From: Acidobacteriota bacterium
GTDB lineage: Bacteria > Acidobacteriota > Thermoanaerobaculia > Gp7-AA8
Direction: 5' to 3'
Length of the DNA stretch: 64,000 nt
Assembly (NCBI GenBank): GCA_019244185.1
Contig: JAFATB010000023.1
Coordinates: forward strand, 496,001-560,000
Shown here: positions 36,657-46,364 of the stretch, in pieces
Layout of the letters: every line of letters begins with the position of its first letter
Numbering within the stretch: position 1 is the stretch's first letter
Made by a program: the position numbers and the translations under genes
Notes under the pieces: generated by a model
Databases searched by the model: none
What the model was told of the DNA's origin: nothing
Seen by the model: the letters and a program-made list of their open reading frames with translations, nothing else

Positions 36657-39600
36657 TCAGTGGCTCCCCACCTCGGCTGGCGCATGACGCCGGAAGATCC
36701 GCTTCATCAGCCGCGACATCCGCGCGCGGAAGCCGTCCAGGATCTCGTAGACGGTCGGGATCACGAGCAGTGTCAGCAGCGTCGACGTGATCGTGCCGCC
36801 GATGACGGCGCGTCCCAGCGGCGCGCGGAAGTCGCCGCCTTCGCCCGCGCCGATCGCGACCGGGAGCATGCCCGCGATCAGCGCGAACGTGGTCATGAGG
36901 ATCGGCCGCAGACGTACGCGGCCCGCCTCGATGAGTGCCTCGCGCAGCGGCTTGCCCTGCTCGTGGTTCCACTTCGCGAAGTCGATCAGCAGGATCGCGT
37001 TCTTGGCCACGATGCCCATCAGCAGCATCACGCCGATGAGGCTCATGAGGTTCAGCGTGTCGCGCGTGACGATCAGCGCGAGCACGACGCCGATCAGCGA
37101 GAGCGGCAGCGAGATCAGGATCGCGATCGGATCGAGGAACGACCCGAACTGCACGACCAGGATGAAGTACATCAGCAGCACCGCCAGCGCGAGCGCGGAG
37201 AGGATGCCGCCGAAGACTTCGCTCTGGCTCTCCGCCTGTCCGCCCTGCGTGATGTACGTCCCCGCCGGCAGCTTGACCGTTTTGATCCGCCGCTGCACTT
37301 CCGCGAGCACGTCGCTGAGCGGGCGCCCTTCGACGTTCGCGCCGACGGTGATGATCTTGTCGCGGTTGTAGTGATCGATCGACGTCGGCCCGAACGCTTT
37401 CGTCGTCGCCGCGAGATGCGAGACCGGCACGGTCGGCGTGCTCGTCGCCGCCGGTGACGCGCTCGCGCCGGTGCCGCCGCCGGTGCCGGCCGCGAACGTG
37501 GCGATGGTCGACGCGGTGCGCGAGACGAGCGGCAGGTTCTCGACGTCCGCCGCCGACGAGCGCGCGGCCGGCGCGAGACGCACCGTGACGTCGCGCGTGC
37601 GGCCCGTCGGATCGACCCATTCGCCCGCTTTCACGCCGGCGAAACCGGAGCGCAGCGCGTTGGCCACGTCGGACGGCGTGAAGCCGAGCGTCGCCGCGAG
37701 CGAGCGGTCGAGCTCCACGACGAGCTCGGGGCGCTGCCCTTTCGTCGAGAGGCCGATGTCGGTCGCGCCGGGCACCGAGCGGATGAGGTTCTCGATCTGC
37801 GTGGCCGCGGCATTGAGCGAGGTGAGGTCGTCGCCGCGCACCTGCACCTGCACCTGTTTGCCGCCGCCGCCCGGTCCGTTGCTGGCGAGATACGCGTCGG
37901 CCCCGGCGATCGTGCGGATCTCTTCGCGCAACTCGGCCGCGATCTGCTGCTGGCTCTTCGTGCGGTCTTTCTTCGCCTTCAGCTTGAGGTAGATGCTGCC
38001 GCTGTCGACGGTGCCCGAGCCGTCGCTGCTGCCGACCGTGCTGTACGCGTACACGACTTCCGGATGTTTGCGCGCCTGCCGCGCGATCTCTTCCGTCTTT
38101 TCGCGCGTGTAGTCGAGCGTCGATCCCGGCGCGGTGTCGACCGTGATGGTCAGTTCGCTGTTGTCCGTTTCGGGGACGAACGCGCTGCCGCCGATCGTCG
38201 CCTGCAGCACGATCGCGCCGGCGAACGACAGGATGATGATGCCCACCATCCACCAGCGGTGATCGAGCGCCCACGCCACGATGCGCGTGTAGCGGTCGAT
38301 CATGCGGTTGAACCAGTCGTTGAACCGATCCAGCGCGCGCGTGATGAAGCCGCGCTTGTGCGCTTCGACGTGCGGATCGGGCCAGTACGCCGACAGCATC
38401 GGATCGAGCGAGAACGAGACGAAGAGCGACACCAGCACCGCCGCCGCAATGGTCAATGCAAATGGCTTGAACCACTGTCCCGCGAAGCCGGGCATGAACG
38501 CGACAGGCACGAACACGGCGACGATCGAGAGCGTGGTCGCGGTGACGGCCACGCCGATCTCGTCGGTGCCGTCGTGCGCCGCCTGCACGTGGTCTTTCCC
38601 CATCTCCACGTGCCGCACGATGTTCTCGCGCACGACGATCGCGTCGTCGATCAGGATGCCGATCGCGAGCGAGAGGCCGAGGAGCGACATCGTGTTCAGC
38701 GTGAATCCGAAGACCAGCACCGGGATGAACGCGGCCAGCACCGACACCGGCAGCGCGAGTCCGGTGATCACCGTGGAACGCCAGGAATTCAGGAACAGGA
38801 ACACGACCAGCACGGTGAGCACCGCGCCTTCGACGAGCGCCTCCTGCACGTTGCTCACGGAGTTGCGCACGCGGTCGCCGGAGTTGCGGATGACGTCGAG
38901 CTTCACGCCCGGCGGCAGCGTCTTCTCGACCGTGCCGAGGCTCGCCAGCACCTGATCGGCGACATGCGTCGTGCTGACGCTCGGCGATTTCGTGATGTCG
39001 ATGCCGACCGACGCCGCGCCGTTGAGCAGCGCCGCGCTGCGCGGCTCGGCGGTGCCGTCGATGATGTCGGCGACGTCGCCGAGGCGCACGAGCTTTCCGC
39101 CGCGCGAGCTGACGATGACGTTCGCGAACTCGCGCGGGTTTTCGATGCGGCCGAGAAAGCGGATCGAGCTTTCCTGAAACTGTCCCGTTACTCGTCCCGC
39201 GGGCGTGGAGATGTTCTGCGTCTGCACGGCCTGCACGACGTCGGAGATGTCGACGCCGGCGGCGGCGAGATCGGCCGGCCGGACGTTGATCTGGATCTCG
39301 CGGTTGATGTTGCCGGAGAGGCGCACTTCCGCGACGCCATTGATGCCGCGCAGCACTTTCGTGATGCCGGGATCGGCGATCTGCGTGAGCTCCGGCGTCG
39401 ACAGGCGCGTCGACGAGAGCACGAGCGAGACGATCGGCAGCGCGTTGGGATCGTACTTGTGGATGATCGGGTCGAGGATCGTCGTCGGCAGCTGACCGCG
39501 GATCGACGACATCGCGTCGCGCACGTCCTGCGCGGCCTGATCGGCGCTCTTGCCGAAGACGAAGATCGCGGTGATCGTGGCGAAGCCGTCGACCGCCTTC

Positions 39601-39845
39601 GACTGCACTTTGTCGATGCCGGAGAGCGCGGTGAACTGCTCTTCGAGCGGATCGATGACGTCGCGCTCGACCTGATCCGGCGCGGCGCCGGGATACGGCA
39701 CGAGCACGGTGACGACCGGCGCGTCGATCTCCGGGAACTCGTCGACCTCGAGCTTCATCAGCGCGAAGAGGCCGAAGACGACGAGGATGAGCATCGCCAC
39801 GACCGTGAGCACCGGTCGTTTGATGGCCGCGTCGGAGATGATCAT
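36657..39845 (-). CDS. RND efflux pump, inner-membrane transporter (HAE1/AcrB family)
   Basis: The 1062-residue protein has the AcrB topology: TM1 at about 10-30, a large periplasmic loop (VEVDEFPEID and GINGVAEVRLSG patterns), TM2-6 with the proton-relay pair in LAIGILIDDAIVVREN, a second loop, and TM8-12 ending NAILLIDFAKWNHE. It exports hydrophobic compounds driven by protons. It overlaps the adaptor gene upstream by ATGA. No outer-membrane factor is in this operon, so it probably borrows one, perhaps the one encoded at 46365-47768. Confidence 0.95.
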   Translation of the reverse strand: MIISDAAIKRPVLTVVAMLILVVFGLFALMKLEVDEFPEIDAPVVTVLVPYPGAAPDQVERDVIDPLEEQFTALSGIDKVQSKAVDGFATITAIFVFGKSADQAAQDVRDAMSSIRGQLPTTILDPIIHKYDPNALPIVSLVLSSTRLSTPELTQIADPGITKVLRGINGVAEVRLSGNINREIQINVRPADLAAAGVDISDVVQAVQTQNISTPAGRVTGQFQESSIRFLGRIENPREFANVIVSSRGGKLVRLGDVADIIDGTAEPRSAALLNGAASVGIDITKSPSVSTTHVADQVLASLGTVEKTLPPGVKLDVIRNSGDRVRNSVSNVQEALVEGAVLTVLVVFLFLNSWRSTVITGLALPVSVLAAFIPVLVFGFTLNTMSLLGLSLAIGILIDDAIVVRENIVRHVEMGKDHVQAAHDGTDEIGVAVTATTLSIVAVFVPVAFMPGFAGQWFKPFALTIAAAVLVSLFVSFSLDPMLSAYWPDPHVEAHKRGFITRALDRFNDWFNRMIDRYTRIVAWALDHRWWMVGIIILSFAGAIVLQATIGGSAFVPETDNSELTITVDTAPGSTLDYTREKTEEIARQARKHPEVVYAYSTVGSSDGSGTVDSGSIYLKLKAKKDRTKSQQQIAAELREEIRTIAGADAYLASNGPGGGGKQVQVQVRGDDLTSLNAAATQIENLIRSVPGATDIGLSTKGQRPELVVELDRSLAATLGFTPSDVANALRSGFAGVKAGEWVDPTGRTRDVTVRLAPAARSSAADVENLPLVSRTASTIATFAAGTGGGTGASASPAATSTPTVPVSHLAATTKAFGPTSIDHYNRDKIITVGANVEGRPLSDVLAEVQRRIKTVKLPAGTYITQGGQAESQSEVFGGILSALALAVLLMYFILVVQFGSFLDPIAILISLPLSLIGVVLALIVTRDTLNLMSLIGVMLLMGIVAKNAILLIDFAKWNHEQGKPLREALIEAGRVRLRPILMTTFALIAGMLPVAIGAGEGGDFRAPLGRAVIGGTITSTLLTLLVIPTVYEILDGFRARMSRLMKRIFRRHAPAEVGSH

Positions 39846-40945
39846 TTCGCGGCGTCTCCCGCCTGTTGCGCCGCGGCCGGAACTTCCGCGCGCGTGCCCG
39901 GCGCGAGCTGCTGCGCCGCGCCGACGAGGAGGATGTCTCCCTCATTGACGCCCTGGCGGATCTCGACGCGATCGTTCTGATCGTCCACCACGCCGAGAAC
40001 GACGTCGAAATGCTCGACGACTCCGTTGCGCACACGCGTGACCGCGGGCGTGGTCATGCGATGATCGATCGCCGCCGCCGGCACGATCACGCCGATGCGC
40101 GTGAGGTTCTGTAAACGCCCTTGCGCGAAGAGACCGCTCGCCAGCGCGCCGCCGTTGTTCGGGATCTCCGCGAACACTTTGATCTGCCTCGTCGTCGGAT
40201 CGGCCTCGGGATTCACGCGCGCGATGCGGCCGCCGAACACTTTGCCGTCGAAGCCCTGCACCTGAAACTCGATCGGCGTGCCGACGCGGAGATCCTGCAG
40301 GCTGTCCGCCGCGACGGCGGCTTCGAGCTGCATCTCCGACGGATCGATGATCGTGTAGAGCGTCGCGCCGACCTGCACGACGTCGCCTTGAGAAACCCAG
40401 CGCTTCGTGACCACGCCGCTGAGCGGCGCTTCGACCGTCGTGTCGCGCGACTGCTCGTTAGTGGTCGCGCTCTGCGCCTGCGCCTGCGCCAGCTGCGCGC
40501 GTGCGGCGTCGACCTGCGCGCGCGCGGCGTCGACCGTGGCTTTCGCGACGATGCCCGAGCGGAACAGCGACTGCTGCCGCGCCAGCTCTTTCTCCGCGAG
40601 CGCCACGTTGTTGCGCAAGCTGGCGATCGCCGACGCCTGGGAGCTCTGCTGCGCGCTGATCGCCCCCGGCCCAATGCGCGCGAGCAGCTCGCCCTTCGTG
40701 ACGCGCTCGCCTTCGTTGACACGCACATCGACGAGCGGCCCCGCCACCTCCGCCCGCACGTTCGCTTCGGTCTGCGCCGAGAGGTTCCCGCTCAGCGTCG
40801 GCCCGGTGGTGATCCGCTCGCGCCGCGCGATGACGTAGTCATTCGCCCCAATCTTCGCGACGTTGTCCGCCGCCGGCTGCGGCGCGGCGCGTTTGCACGA
40901 GGCGAGGACGAGAGCGAGGAGAACAAGGACGCACTTCTGCTTCAC
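39842..40945 (-). CDS. RND membrane-fusion protein, lipoprotein
   Basis: The 367-residue protein has a lipoprotein signal (VLVLLALVLASC), a biotinyl-lipoyl-like region (VAGPLVDVRVNEGERVTKGELLARIG), a long coiled-coil hairpin (about 95-170, AEKELARQQSLFRSG), and beta-barrel and membrane-proximal domains. It links the RND pump to an outer-membrane channel. The start is GTG at 40945, chosen because GACGCGAGG lies just before it and the lipobox falls at a normal distance. It overlaps the pump gene by four bases and follows the AraC gene by 50 nt. Confidence 0.9.
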   Translation of the reverse strand: MKQKCVLVLLALVLASCKRAAPQPAADNVAKIGANDYVIARRERITTGPTLSGNLSAQTEANVRAEVAGPLVDVRVNEGERVTKGELLARIGPGAISAQQSSQASAIASLRNNVALAEKELARQQSLFRSGIVAKATVDAARAQVDAARAQLAQAQAQSATTNEQSRDTTVEAPLSGVVTKRWVSQGDVVQVGATLYTIIDPSEMQLEAAVAADSLQDLRVGTPIEFQVQGFDGKVFGGRIARVNPEADPTTRQIKVFAEIPNNGGALASGLFAQGRLQNLTRIGVIVPAAAIDHRMTTPAVTRVRNGVVEHFDVVLGVVDDQNDRVEIRQGVNEGDILLVGAAQQLAPGTRAEVPAAAQQAGDAAK

Positions 40946-40995
40946 GACCTCGCGTCGATTGCAGGCGGTGAGCCAGCGATGGGGGAGCGAGCATG

Positions 40996-41748
40996 TCAAC
41001 GGCCGCCGTCGTTCCGCGAGCGCGTCCGCCGGAACTCCGCGGGCGTGACGCCGAACAGCCGGCGGAAGACGCGCGTGAAGTGGCTTTGATCGCAGAAGCC
41101 GGCGCTCGCCGCGACGTCGGCGATCGGGGTGTCGCTCTGCCGCAGCGCGCTGCGCGCGAGCTCGAGCCGGCAGCGCCGCGCGTATTCGCCGATCGAGACT
41201 CCTTCGAAGGCGCGGAAGCTGCGCGCGACGTGACTGGGGTGCATGCCGAGGATTGCGGCGACGTCGCGGAGGGAACGCTGCTGGCGCGCGAGACTCACCG
41301 CGTCGTCGACCCACGAGGGACGGCGCTCCTCGCGCTCGCTCATGCGCGCGAGATAGCCGAGACCCGAAACCACGAGACCTTCGACGACGAGCGTCCAGCC
41401 CGGCTGCTGCAGCTGGGTTTCGGCGAGAACGTTCAGAGCCCACGCGCGCGCGGTGCGCTCGACGACGGCCTCGGGCAGCGCATAACGCGGCGGGATGTCG
41501 ATCGAGAGCGTTTCGACGGCGGTGAGGCAGACGCCGCGCGGATGCGCGCCGGTGGGCGTGTAGATCGCGCTGCCGGTTTTCAGGCGATGTTCGCGTCCGC
41601 GAATGATCACGCGCACGCTGCCGCGTCTGAGGATCGAGAGCGTGGCGGACGCGCTGCCGCGCGGCGGCGCGAACCGCGCGTCGTTCTCATGGCCGCTCGC
41701 GAAGAACGTGAACGGGCCGGCCGAGAACGCGTCGTCGTGCACCGTCAC
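40996..41748 (-). CDS. AraC-family transcriptional regulator
   Basis: The 250-residue protein has an N-terminal cupin-like ligand domain (FTFFASGHENDARF, TGSAIYTPTGAHPRG) and two C-terminal helix-turn-helix motifs (LRDVAAILGMHPSHVARSFR and IADVAASAGFCDQSHFTRVF), with the closing RLFGVTPAEFRR. The frame is open further upstream to 41868, but that would overlap the S41 gene by more than 100 nt, so the GTG at 41748 is preferred. It lies directly upstream of the MFP-RND genes on the same strand and is the likely regulator of that pump. Confidence 0.85.
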   Translation of the reverse strand: MTVHDDAFSAGPFTFFASGHENDARFAPPRGSASATLSILRRGSVRVIIRGREHRLKTGSAIYTPTGAHPRGVCLTAVETLSIDIPPRYALPEAVVERTARAWALNVLAETQLQQPGWTLVVEGLVVSGLGYLARMSEREERRPSWVDDAVSLARQQRSLRDVAAILGMHPSHVARSFRAFEGVSIGEYARRCRLELARSALRQSDTPIADVAASAGFCDQSHFTRVFRRLFGVTPAEFRRTRSRNDGGR

Positions 41749-41761
41749 GCGAACGACGGTA

Positions 41762-42805
41762 TCACCGGCTCGCGACGGCGGCGATGGCCGATTCGTAAAA
41801 GCTGCGCGTGTCCGCGTCGGAGGCGCGGTCGCGCAGCCGGGTGAGCGCGAGACGGTGAGCGGTTGCAAGCGCGTCCGCCGCGGACGTGGCGATGTCGGGC
41901 GGAACGCCTTTACCCTCCCAGTCGACCGTCCCCTCGATCGCGCGCGCGACCGGCACGGACACGGCGAATTGCGGATCGATGGTCATCCAGCGCGCAGGAT
42001 GTGCGCCGCCGCGCGTGGTCTCGCCGACGAGCGTGGCGTGCGCGATGCGCCGCATGTGCTCCGCGAATCCCTCACCGGCCGACCAGGTGCGCGCGCTTGT
42101 GAGCACGTACACGTCTCTGCCGGTGTAGCGCGGCGGCGGCACGAAGGCGAGCGTCCACTGTTGTGCCGTCGTGTTCGTGAAGCGGTTGAACATCGTCGAG
42201 ACGTGCACCGGATCGCCCTCCGGCACGAAGTAGGAGAGAAGCAGCAGCACCATCTCCGGCGAGCCGCCGTCGCTCGCGCGCAGGTCGATGATCAGCGCGT
42301 CCGTCGACTGCAGCAGCTTCATCGCGGTCACGACCGCCTCGCCGGCGAGCGCAGGCTCGTAAAACTTCGTCCACGTCAGCAGCCCGATGTTGCCGTCGAG
42401 CCGCTGCACGCCCGCGATGCCGAAGCCGTTCCGCCGCGCCTCCTCACGCGCCTCCGCCGCCTCGGCCGGCGTCTCCGGCGCATCCTCCGCGCGCGTGTCC
42501 GCGACGGCGCTGTAGCCGAAGCGGAGGTGCTCGTCGTGCACGGCCGACTGCAGAACGCGATTGACCACCGGCACGAGTGCGAGCGCGGTCGTGGCCGCGG
42601 CGACCTCCGGCGACGACTCCGCGTCCCGCAATGCCTTCGCGATCAGCACCGCCTTGTCCGGAAAGACATAGAACTTCTCGATGCGCTCCGCCGCCGCGTC
42701 GAGCAACCGTGCGCGGAGCTCTGGTGTGAGCGGCAGATCGGGAGGCCGCTGCGCGTGAACGCGAGCCGAGAGGAGAACCGCGAGCGCGAGAACGATCCGC
42801 CGCAT
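41762..42805 (-). CDS. S41-family peptidase, secreted
   Basis: The 347-residue protein has a signal peptide (1-18, ending VHA), a helical N-terminal cap (LRARLLDAAAERIEKFYVFPD) and an S41 core with LTWTKFYEP, LIIDLRASDGGSPEM and the serine motif TSARTWSAGEGF, then GETTRGGAHP. There is no PDZ domain. Similar retinol-binding-like (IRBP) peptidases are common in Bacteroidetes and Acidobacteria. TACGTT on the minus strand lies 7 nt before the ATG. It is 13 nt upstream of the AraC gene. Confidence 0.85.
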   Translation of the reverse strand: MRRIVLALAVLLSARVHAQRPPDLPLTPELRARLLDAAAERIEKFYVFPDKAVLIAKALRDAESSPEVAAATTALALVPVVNRVLQSAVHDEHLRFGYSAVADTRAEDAPETPAEAAEAREEARRNGFGIAGVQRLDGNIGLLTWTKFYEPALAGEAVVTAMKLLQSTDALIIDLRASDGGSPEMVLLLLSYFVPEGDPVHVSTMFNRFTNTTAQQWTLAFVPPPRYTGRDVYVLTSARTWSAGEGFAEHMRRIAHATLVGETTRGGAHPARWMTIDPQFAVSVPVARAIEGTVDWEGKGVPPDIATSAADALATAHRLALTRLRDRASDADTRSFYESAIAAVASR

Positions 42806-42947
42806 GTCCGGCAACGTACGCCCTCGACGTCGCGAACGTCTTGCAGCGCAGTTGCGCCACTGGAATGAGAGGTGCGGCGGCGCGCACTCGCGCGTCCGTC
42901 CGGACGCCCTGGCGTTTTTCCATCCCGACGGCGTTAAGATGCGCCGC

Positions 42948-44228
42948 ATGGTCCGAATCAAAGAGCGCGATCTCGATGCGAAGTACAACCGTCTGTTCGG
43001 CCGCATGGCCGGGTATCTGCCGCCGAATCGCAGGGCTGTCGATGCGTATGCGGCGGGGGTGCGGAAGGAGGCGCTGGCGAAGCGCAAAGGTGCCGGCGGC
43101 GACGACTGGAAGAGTCCCGGCGTGCGCGCGTTTGCGACGCTCATCGAGAACGACGGCATCGTGCGGATGTATGTCGAGGAGATGATCCGCGAGCAGGCGC
43201 GCGGGCATGCGTCGGTACATTCCGTCGACGAGATGCTGGCCACGCTCGATCACATCGTGGCGACGGCGCCGCTCTACAACCCCGACAAGGCGAAGCAGGT
43301 CTTCTTTCCGATGTCGGCGCTCTTCGCCTACATGATGATGACCACGGCCGGCTACGCGGCGTTCCGCTATCCGGCGATCAACGACGTGCTCGTACGCATC
43401 CTCAACGAGTGGTGCCGCTTCCTCGACAGTCCCGAATCGACGTACGTGCTGAACACCACGAAGTACGGCTGGCTCTCGAAGCCGGCGTACATCCAGTACG
43501 AGCTCGAGGACTTCATCATCCCCGACAAGGGCGCGCCGCACTGGGGGTGGACGTCGTTCAACGCGTTCTTCCACCGCCAGATCCAGCCGGAGAAGCGGCC
43601 CATCGCGAAGCCGGGCGATCCGAAGGTGGTGGTCTCCGCGAACGACGGCACGATGTACAACATCATGCGCGACGTGCAGCGGCTCGATCGCTTCTGGCTC
43701 AAAGGCGAGCCGTACTCGCTGCTGAACATGCTGAACGGCCACGCGTACGTCGACCGCTTCGCCGGCGGCGACGTCTTCCAGTCGTTCCTCAGCGGCGCGA
43801 ACTATCACCGCTGGCATTCGCCGATCGCCGGCACCGTGCGCCACGCGGAGATCGTCACCGCGCTGACGTTCACGGAAGCGGAATCGGCCGGCCCCGATCC
43901 GAGCGCGGGCACGCTGTCCCTCGGCTACGAGACCGCCACGAACGTGCGCGGACTGGTCTACGTCGAAAGCGACGATCCGACCATCGGCCTCGTCTGCGTG
44001 ATCCCCGTCGGCATCACCGAGATCTCGTCGGTCACGATCGAGGTGAAGCCGGGGCAGCGCGTCGAGAAGGGCGACGAGCTCGGATACTTCAGCTACGGCG
44101 GCTCGACGCTGGCCATCGTCTTCCAGCCCGGCGCGATCAAGAAGTTCATCCCGAAGAATCCGCACGCGAAGAATCCGAAGAATCCGGCGACGATCCAGGT
44201 GAACGGCGCGATCGCGATCGCGAACTGA
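42948..44228 (+). CDS. phosphatidylserine-decarboxylase-related (PsiD-like) decarboxylase
   Basis: The 426-residue protein has an N-terminal helical domain typical of the PSDC extension (about 1-190, AFATLIENDGIVRMYVEEM) and a C-terminal decarboxylase domain with WTSFNAFFHRQI, NYHRWHSPIAG and the autocleavage motif YGGSTLAIVF near residue 382, where the serine becomes the pyruvoyl group. Relatives with this two-part layout include fungal PsiD (L-tryptophan decarboxylase), so the substrate could be an amino acid rather than a phospholipid. No membrane segment is evident. TAAGAT at 42935-42940 ends 7 nt before the ATG; an in-frame ATG at 42939 is the alternative. Confidence 0.85.
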   Translation: MVRIKERDLDAKYNRLFGRMAGYLPPNRRAVDAYAAGVRKEALAKRKGAGGDDWKSPGVRAFATLIENDGIVRMYVEEMIREQARGHASVHSVDEMLATLDHIVATAPLYNPDKAKQVFFPMSALFAYMMMTTAGYAAFRYPAINDVLVRILNEWCRFLDSPESTYVLNTTKYGWLSKPAYIQYELEDFIIPDKGAPHWGWTSFNAFFHRQIQPEKRPIAKPGDPKVVVSANDGTMYNIMRDVQRLDRFWLKGEPYSLLNMLNGHAYVDRFAGGDVFQSFLSGANYHRWHSPIAGTVRHAEIVTALTFTEAESAGPDPSAGTLSLGYETATNVRGLVYVESDDPTIGLVCVIPVGITEISSVTIEVKPGQRVEKGDELGYFSYGGSTLAIVFQPGAIKKFIPKNPHAKNPKNPATIQVNGAIAIAN

Positions 44229-44270
44229 GCGCTGCAACCCGAAGCGCGCTCGCTCCGTATCGCTCGTGGG

Positions 44271-45062
44271 ATGAGCGAAGTCTCGACGCATGGTCTCGCG
44301 GTGCGGACGTGGACCGTCGGCGCACTGCATTCGTTCGAGGCGGACTACGCGCCCGGACTGACGATCGCGACGCACGCGCATCACGGCGACGCGTTCGTGA
44401 ATCTGGTTGTCGCCGGCGTTCTGCGCGAGACGCGGGGGCGCGAGACGATCGAGTTGCCCGCGGCGACGCTCGTCTTTCACGCCGACGGCGAAGAGCGGAG
44501 GAACGTCTTCGGTCCGCACGCCACGCGGCTCTTCACGCTGCGCCTCGATCCGGCATTGCTTGACCGCGAGCGCGCGTTGCCGCGCCGCCGGTCGCGCGTG
44601 CTCGGCGATCCGCTGCTCGTGCGTCTCGTGCACCGGCTCCGCACCGAGTTATGGGCAGGCGAGGCGGCGCCGATCGTGGTCGACAGCCTGGCGGCGGAGT
44701 TGGTGCGGCTCATCGCCGGCGCGCGTGACGGGCATCGCGTGCAACCGCGCTGGCTGAAGGACGTGCGCGACATCCTCCACGACGAGTGCGCGGAGCGCCT
44801 GACGCTGCAGGAGCTCGCGTCGCGCGCCGGCGTCCATCCGATTCATCTGCACCGCACGTTTCGCGCGCGGTACGGCTGCACGATCGGCGACTACGTGCGC
44901 CGCATGCGCATCGAAGAGGCGTGTCTGCGTCTGCGCCGGACGCCGTCATCGCTCGCGCAGTTGTCGCTCGATCTCGGCTTCGTCGATCAGGCGCACTTCT
45001 CGCGCGTCTTCAAACAGCTCGTCGGCGTGACTCCCGGCCGCTACCGGCGCGACCGAGGCTAA
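44271..45062 (+). CDS. AraC-family transcriptional regulator
   Basis: The 263-residue protein has a cupin-like N-terminal domain (SFEADYAPGLTIATHAHHGD, TLVFHADGEERRN) and a C-terminal AraC DNA-binding domain (LTLQELASRAGVHPIHLHRTF; LAQLSLDLGFVDQAHFSRVF; VGVTPGRYRR). It resembles regulators that lack a classical sugar-binding arm. It lies 42 nt after the PsiD-like decarboxylase on the same strand and may control it or the hydrolase gene that follows. Confidence 0.88.
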   Translation: MSEVSTHGLAVRTWTVGALHSFEADYAPGLTIATHAHHGDAFVNLVVAGVLRETRGRETIELPAATLVFHADGEERRNVFGPHATRLFTLRLDPALLDRERALPRRRSRVLGDPLLVRLVHRLRTELWAGEAAPIVVDSLAAELVRLIAGARDGHRVQPRWLKDVRDILHDECAERLTLQELASRAGVHPIHLHRTFRARYGCTIGDYVRRMRIEEACLRLRRTPSSLAQLSLDLGFVDQAHFSRVFKQLVGVTPGRYRRDRG

Positions 45063-45106
45063 TCGGATACAAGACGCGTTGTCGTGCAGCGGCTACGCTC
45101 GTCTGC

Positions 45107-46354
45107 ATGCGACTCCTCGCCGCCGCTCTCGCACTCTTCGCCGCGCAGGTCCTTCTCGCCGCGGAGCCGATTTCGCGGACGATCACCGTGCCGCTCGACT
45201 ACACCAATACCGCGCTCGGCCACGCGGAATTGACGATTGAATTCGGCGCGCCGTTCGACCGCACGAAGCCGACCGTCATCGTCGTCGCCGACGGCCAGCA
45301 GTTCTATCTGCAGCGCGGCTCGGTGGCCGAACTGCAGACGCGGCGCTTCGGCGACGCCTTCAACGTCGTCGGCATCCTCGGCCGCGGCGCGACCGACGCC
45401 TTCATCGCCGCCACGCGCGGCGAGGGCGGGGCGACGGACTGGCGGAAGGCCTGGCAGATCTTCCGCGCCGAACAGTGGATGGGCGACATCGACGCCGTAC
45501 GCCGCGCGCTTGCCGGCGACGACGGCAACTTCTACCTCTTCGGCGCGTCCGGCGGCGCCGATCTCATTCATCAGTTCCTGCTGCGCTACGGGCGGCACGT
45601 GCTGCGCGCCTACACCGGCAGCCCGGGGAACGATGCGCTCGCGCGCGAGCTGCGCCTGCGGGATGAAGGCACGTGGGATGAGCTGAGCAGCGATCCGTCG
45701 CTCGAGGTGAAACTGCAGAAGGTGCTCGCTGACCATCCTGCCGAACGCGCCGCGATCATGACGGCGCTGCAGCGCCAGCATTTCTTCGTCTCCGCCGCCG
45801 ATCTCCCTCGCGAGCGCAGCGCGCTCATCGACGCGCTCGCGCGCTGGGACGTCGCAGCATTTGCGCACGCGCGCGAGACCTATCAGGTCGACGCGATTCT
45901 CGAGCTCGAACGCTCGCCGCGCGGCATCGCCATCGCCGTCCGCGAATTCGAATTCCTTTACGCCTCGGGTACGTACCGGCGGCTCGGTGATGGTCATCTG
46001 CATCCGTCGATCGAAGCCGTGTACACGAGCACGAAACCGCTGATCGAGCTCGCCGAACGCGGCGACATCACGCCGCCGCGGTTCGATCTCACGCCGGCGC
46101 ACGCATTATCGACCGAAGTCTTTTTACTCGCCGCGCGGTGGGACGAGGCGATCGACTACCGCATCTCGATCGCGCTCGCCTACAGCTATCCGCATCACGA
46201 GCTGTTTCTCGCCGACGACAACCACATGTTCGGCAACGCGAAGGCCGGCGAGCTGCAGTCTCGCATCGTGCAGACGTTTCTTCGCTACGGCCTCGGCTCG
46301 CCCGAACTCCGCAAGCTGCTCGACGAGATCGAGTGGTACCGCTGGCACGAGTAG
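45107..46354 (+). CDS. secreted alpha/beta-hydrolase-like protein
   Basis: The 415-residue protein has a signal peptide (1-18, ending LLA). An alpha/beta-hydrolase core is suggested by PTVIVVADGQQFYLQRG, the nucleophile elbow FGASGGADLIHQFL, a late VFLLAARWDEAIDY strand and LADDNHMFG, which would supply the acid and histidine. It may be a serine peptidase or esterase; I cannot name a subfamily. TACGCT at 45094-45099 ends 7 nt before the ATG. Confidence 0.6.
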   Translation: MRLLAAALALFAAQVLLAAEPISRTITVPLDYTNTALGHAELTIEFGAPFDRTKPTVIVVADGQQFYLQRGSVAELQTRRFGDAFNVVGILGRGATDAFIAATRGEGGATDWRKAWQIFRAEQWMGDIDAVRRALAGDDGNFYLFGASGGADLIHQFLLRYGRHVLRAYTGSPGNDALARELRLRDEGTWDELSSDPSLEVKLQKVLADHPAERAAIMTALQRQHFFVSAADLPRERSALIDALARWDVAAFAHARETYQVDAILELERSPRGIAIAVREFEFLYASGTYRRLGDGHLHPSIEAVYTSTKPLIELAERGDITPPRFDLTPAHALSTEVFLLAARWDEAIDYRISIALAYSYPHHELFLADDNHMFGNAKAGELQSRIVQTFLRYGLGSPELRKLLDEIEWYRWHE

Positions 46355-46364
46355 CGGTGCGAGC

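Noticed and set aside
35543..42805. A complete contractile injection system around the DUF4157 protein
   Set aside because: Neighbours are an RND pump, its adaptor, AraC and a peptidase. None resembles sheath, tube, baseplate or ATPase genes.
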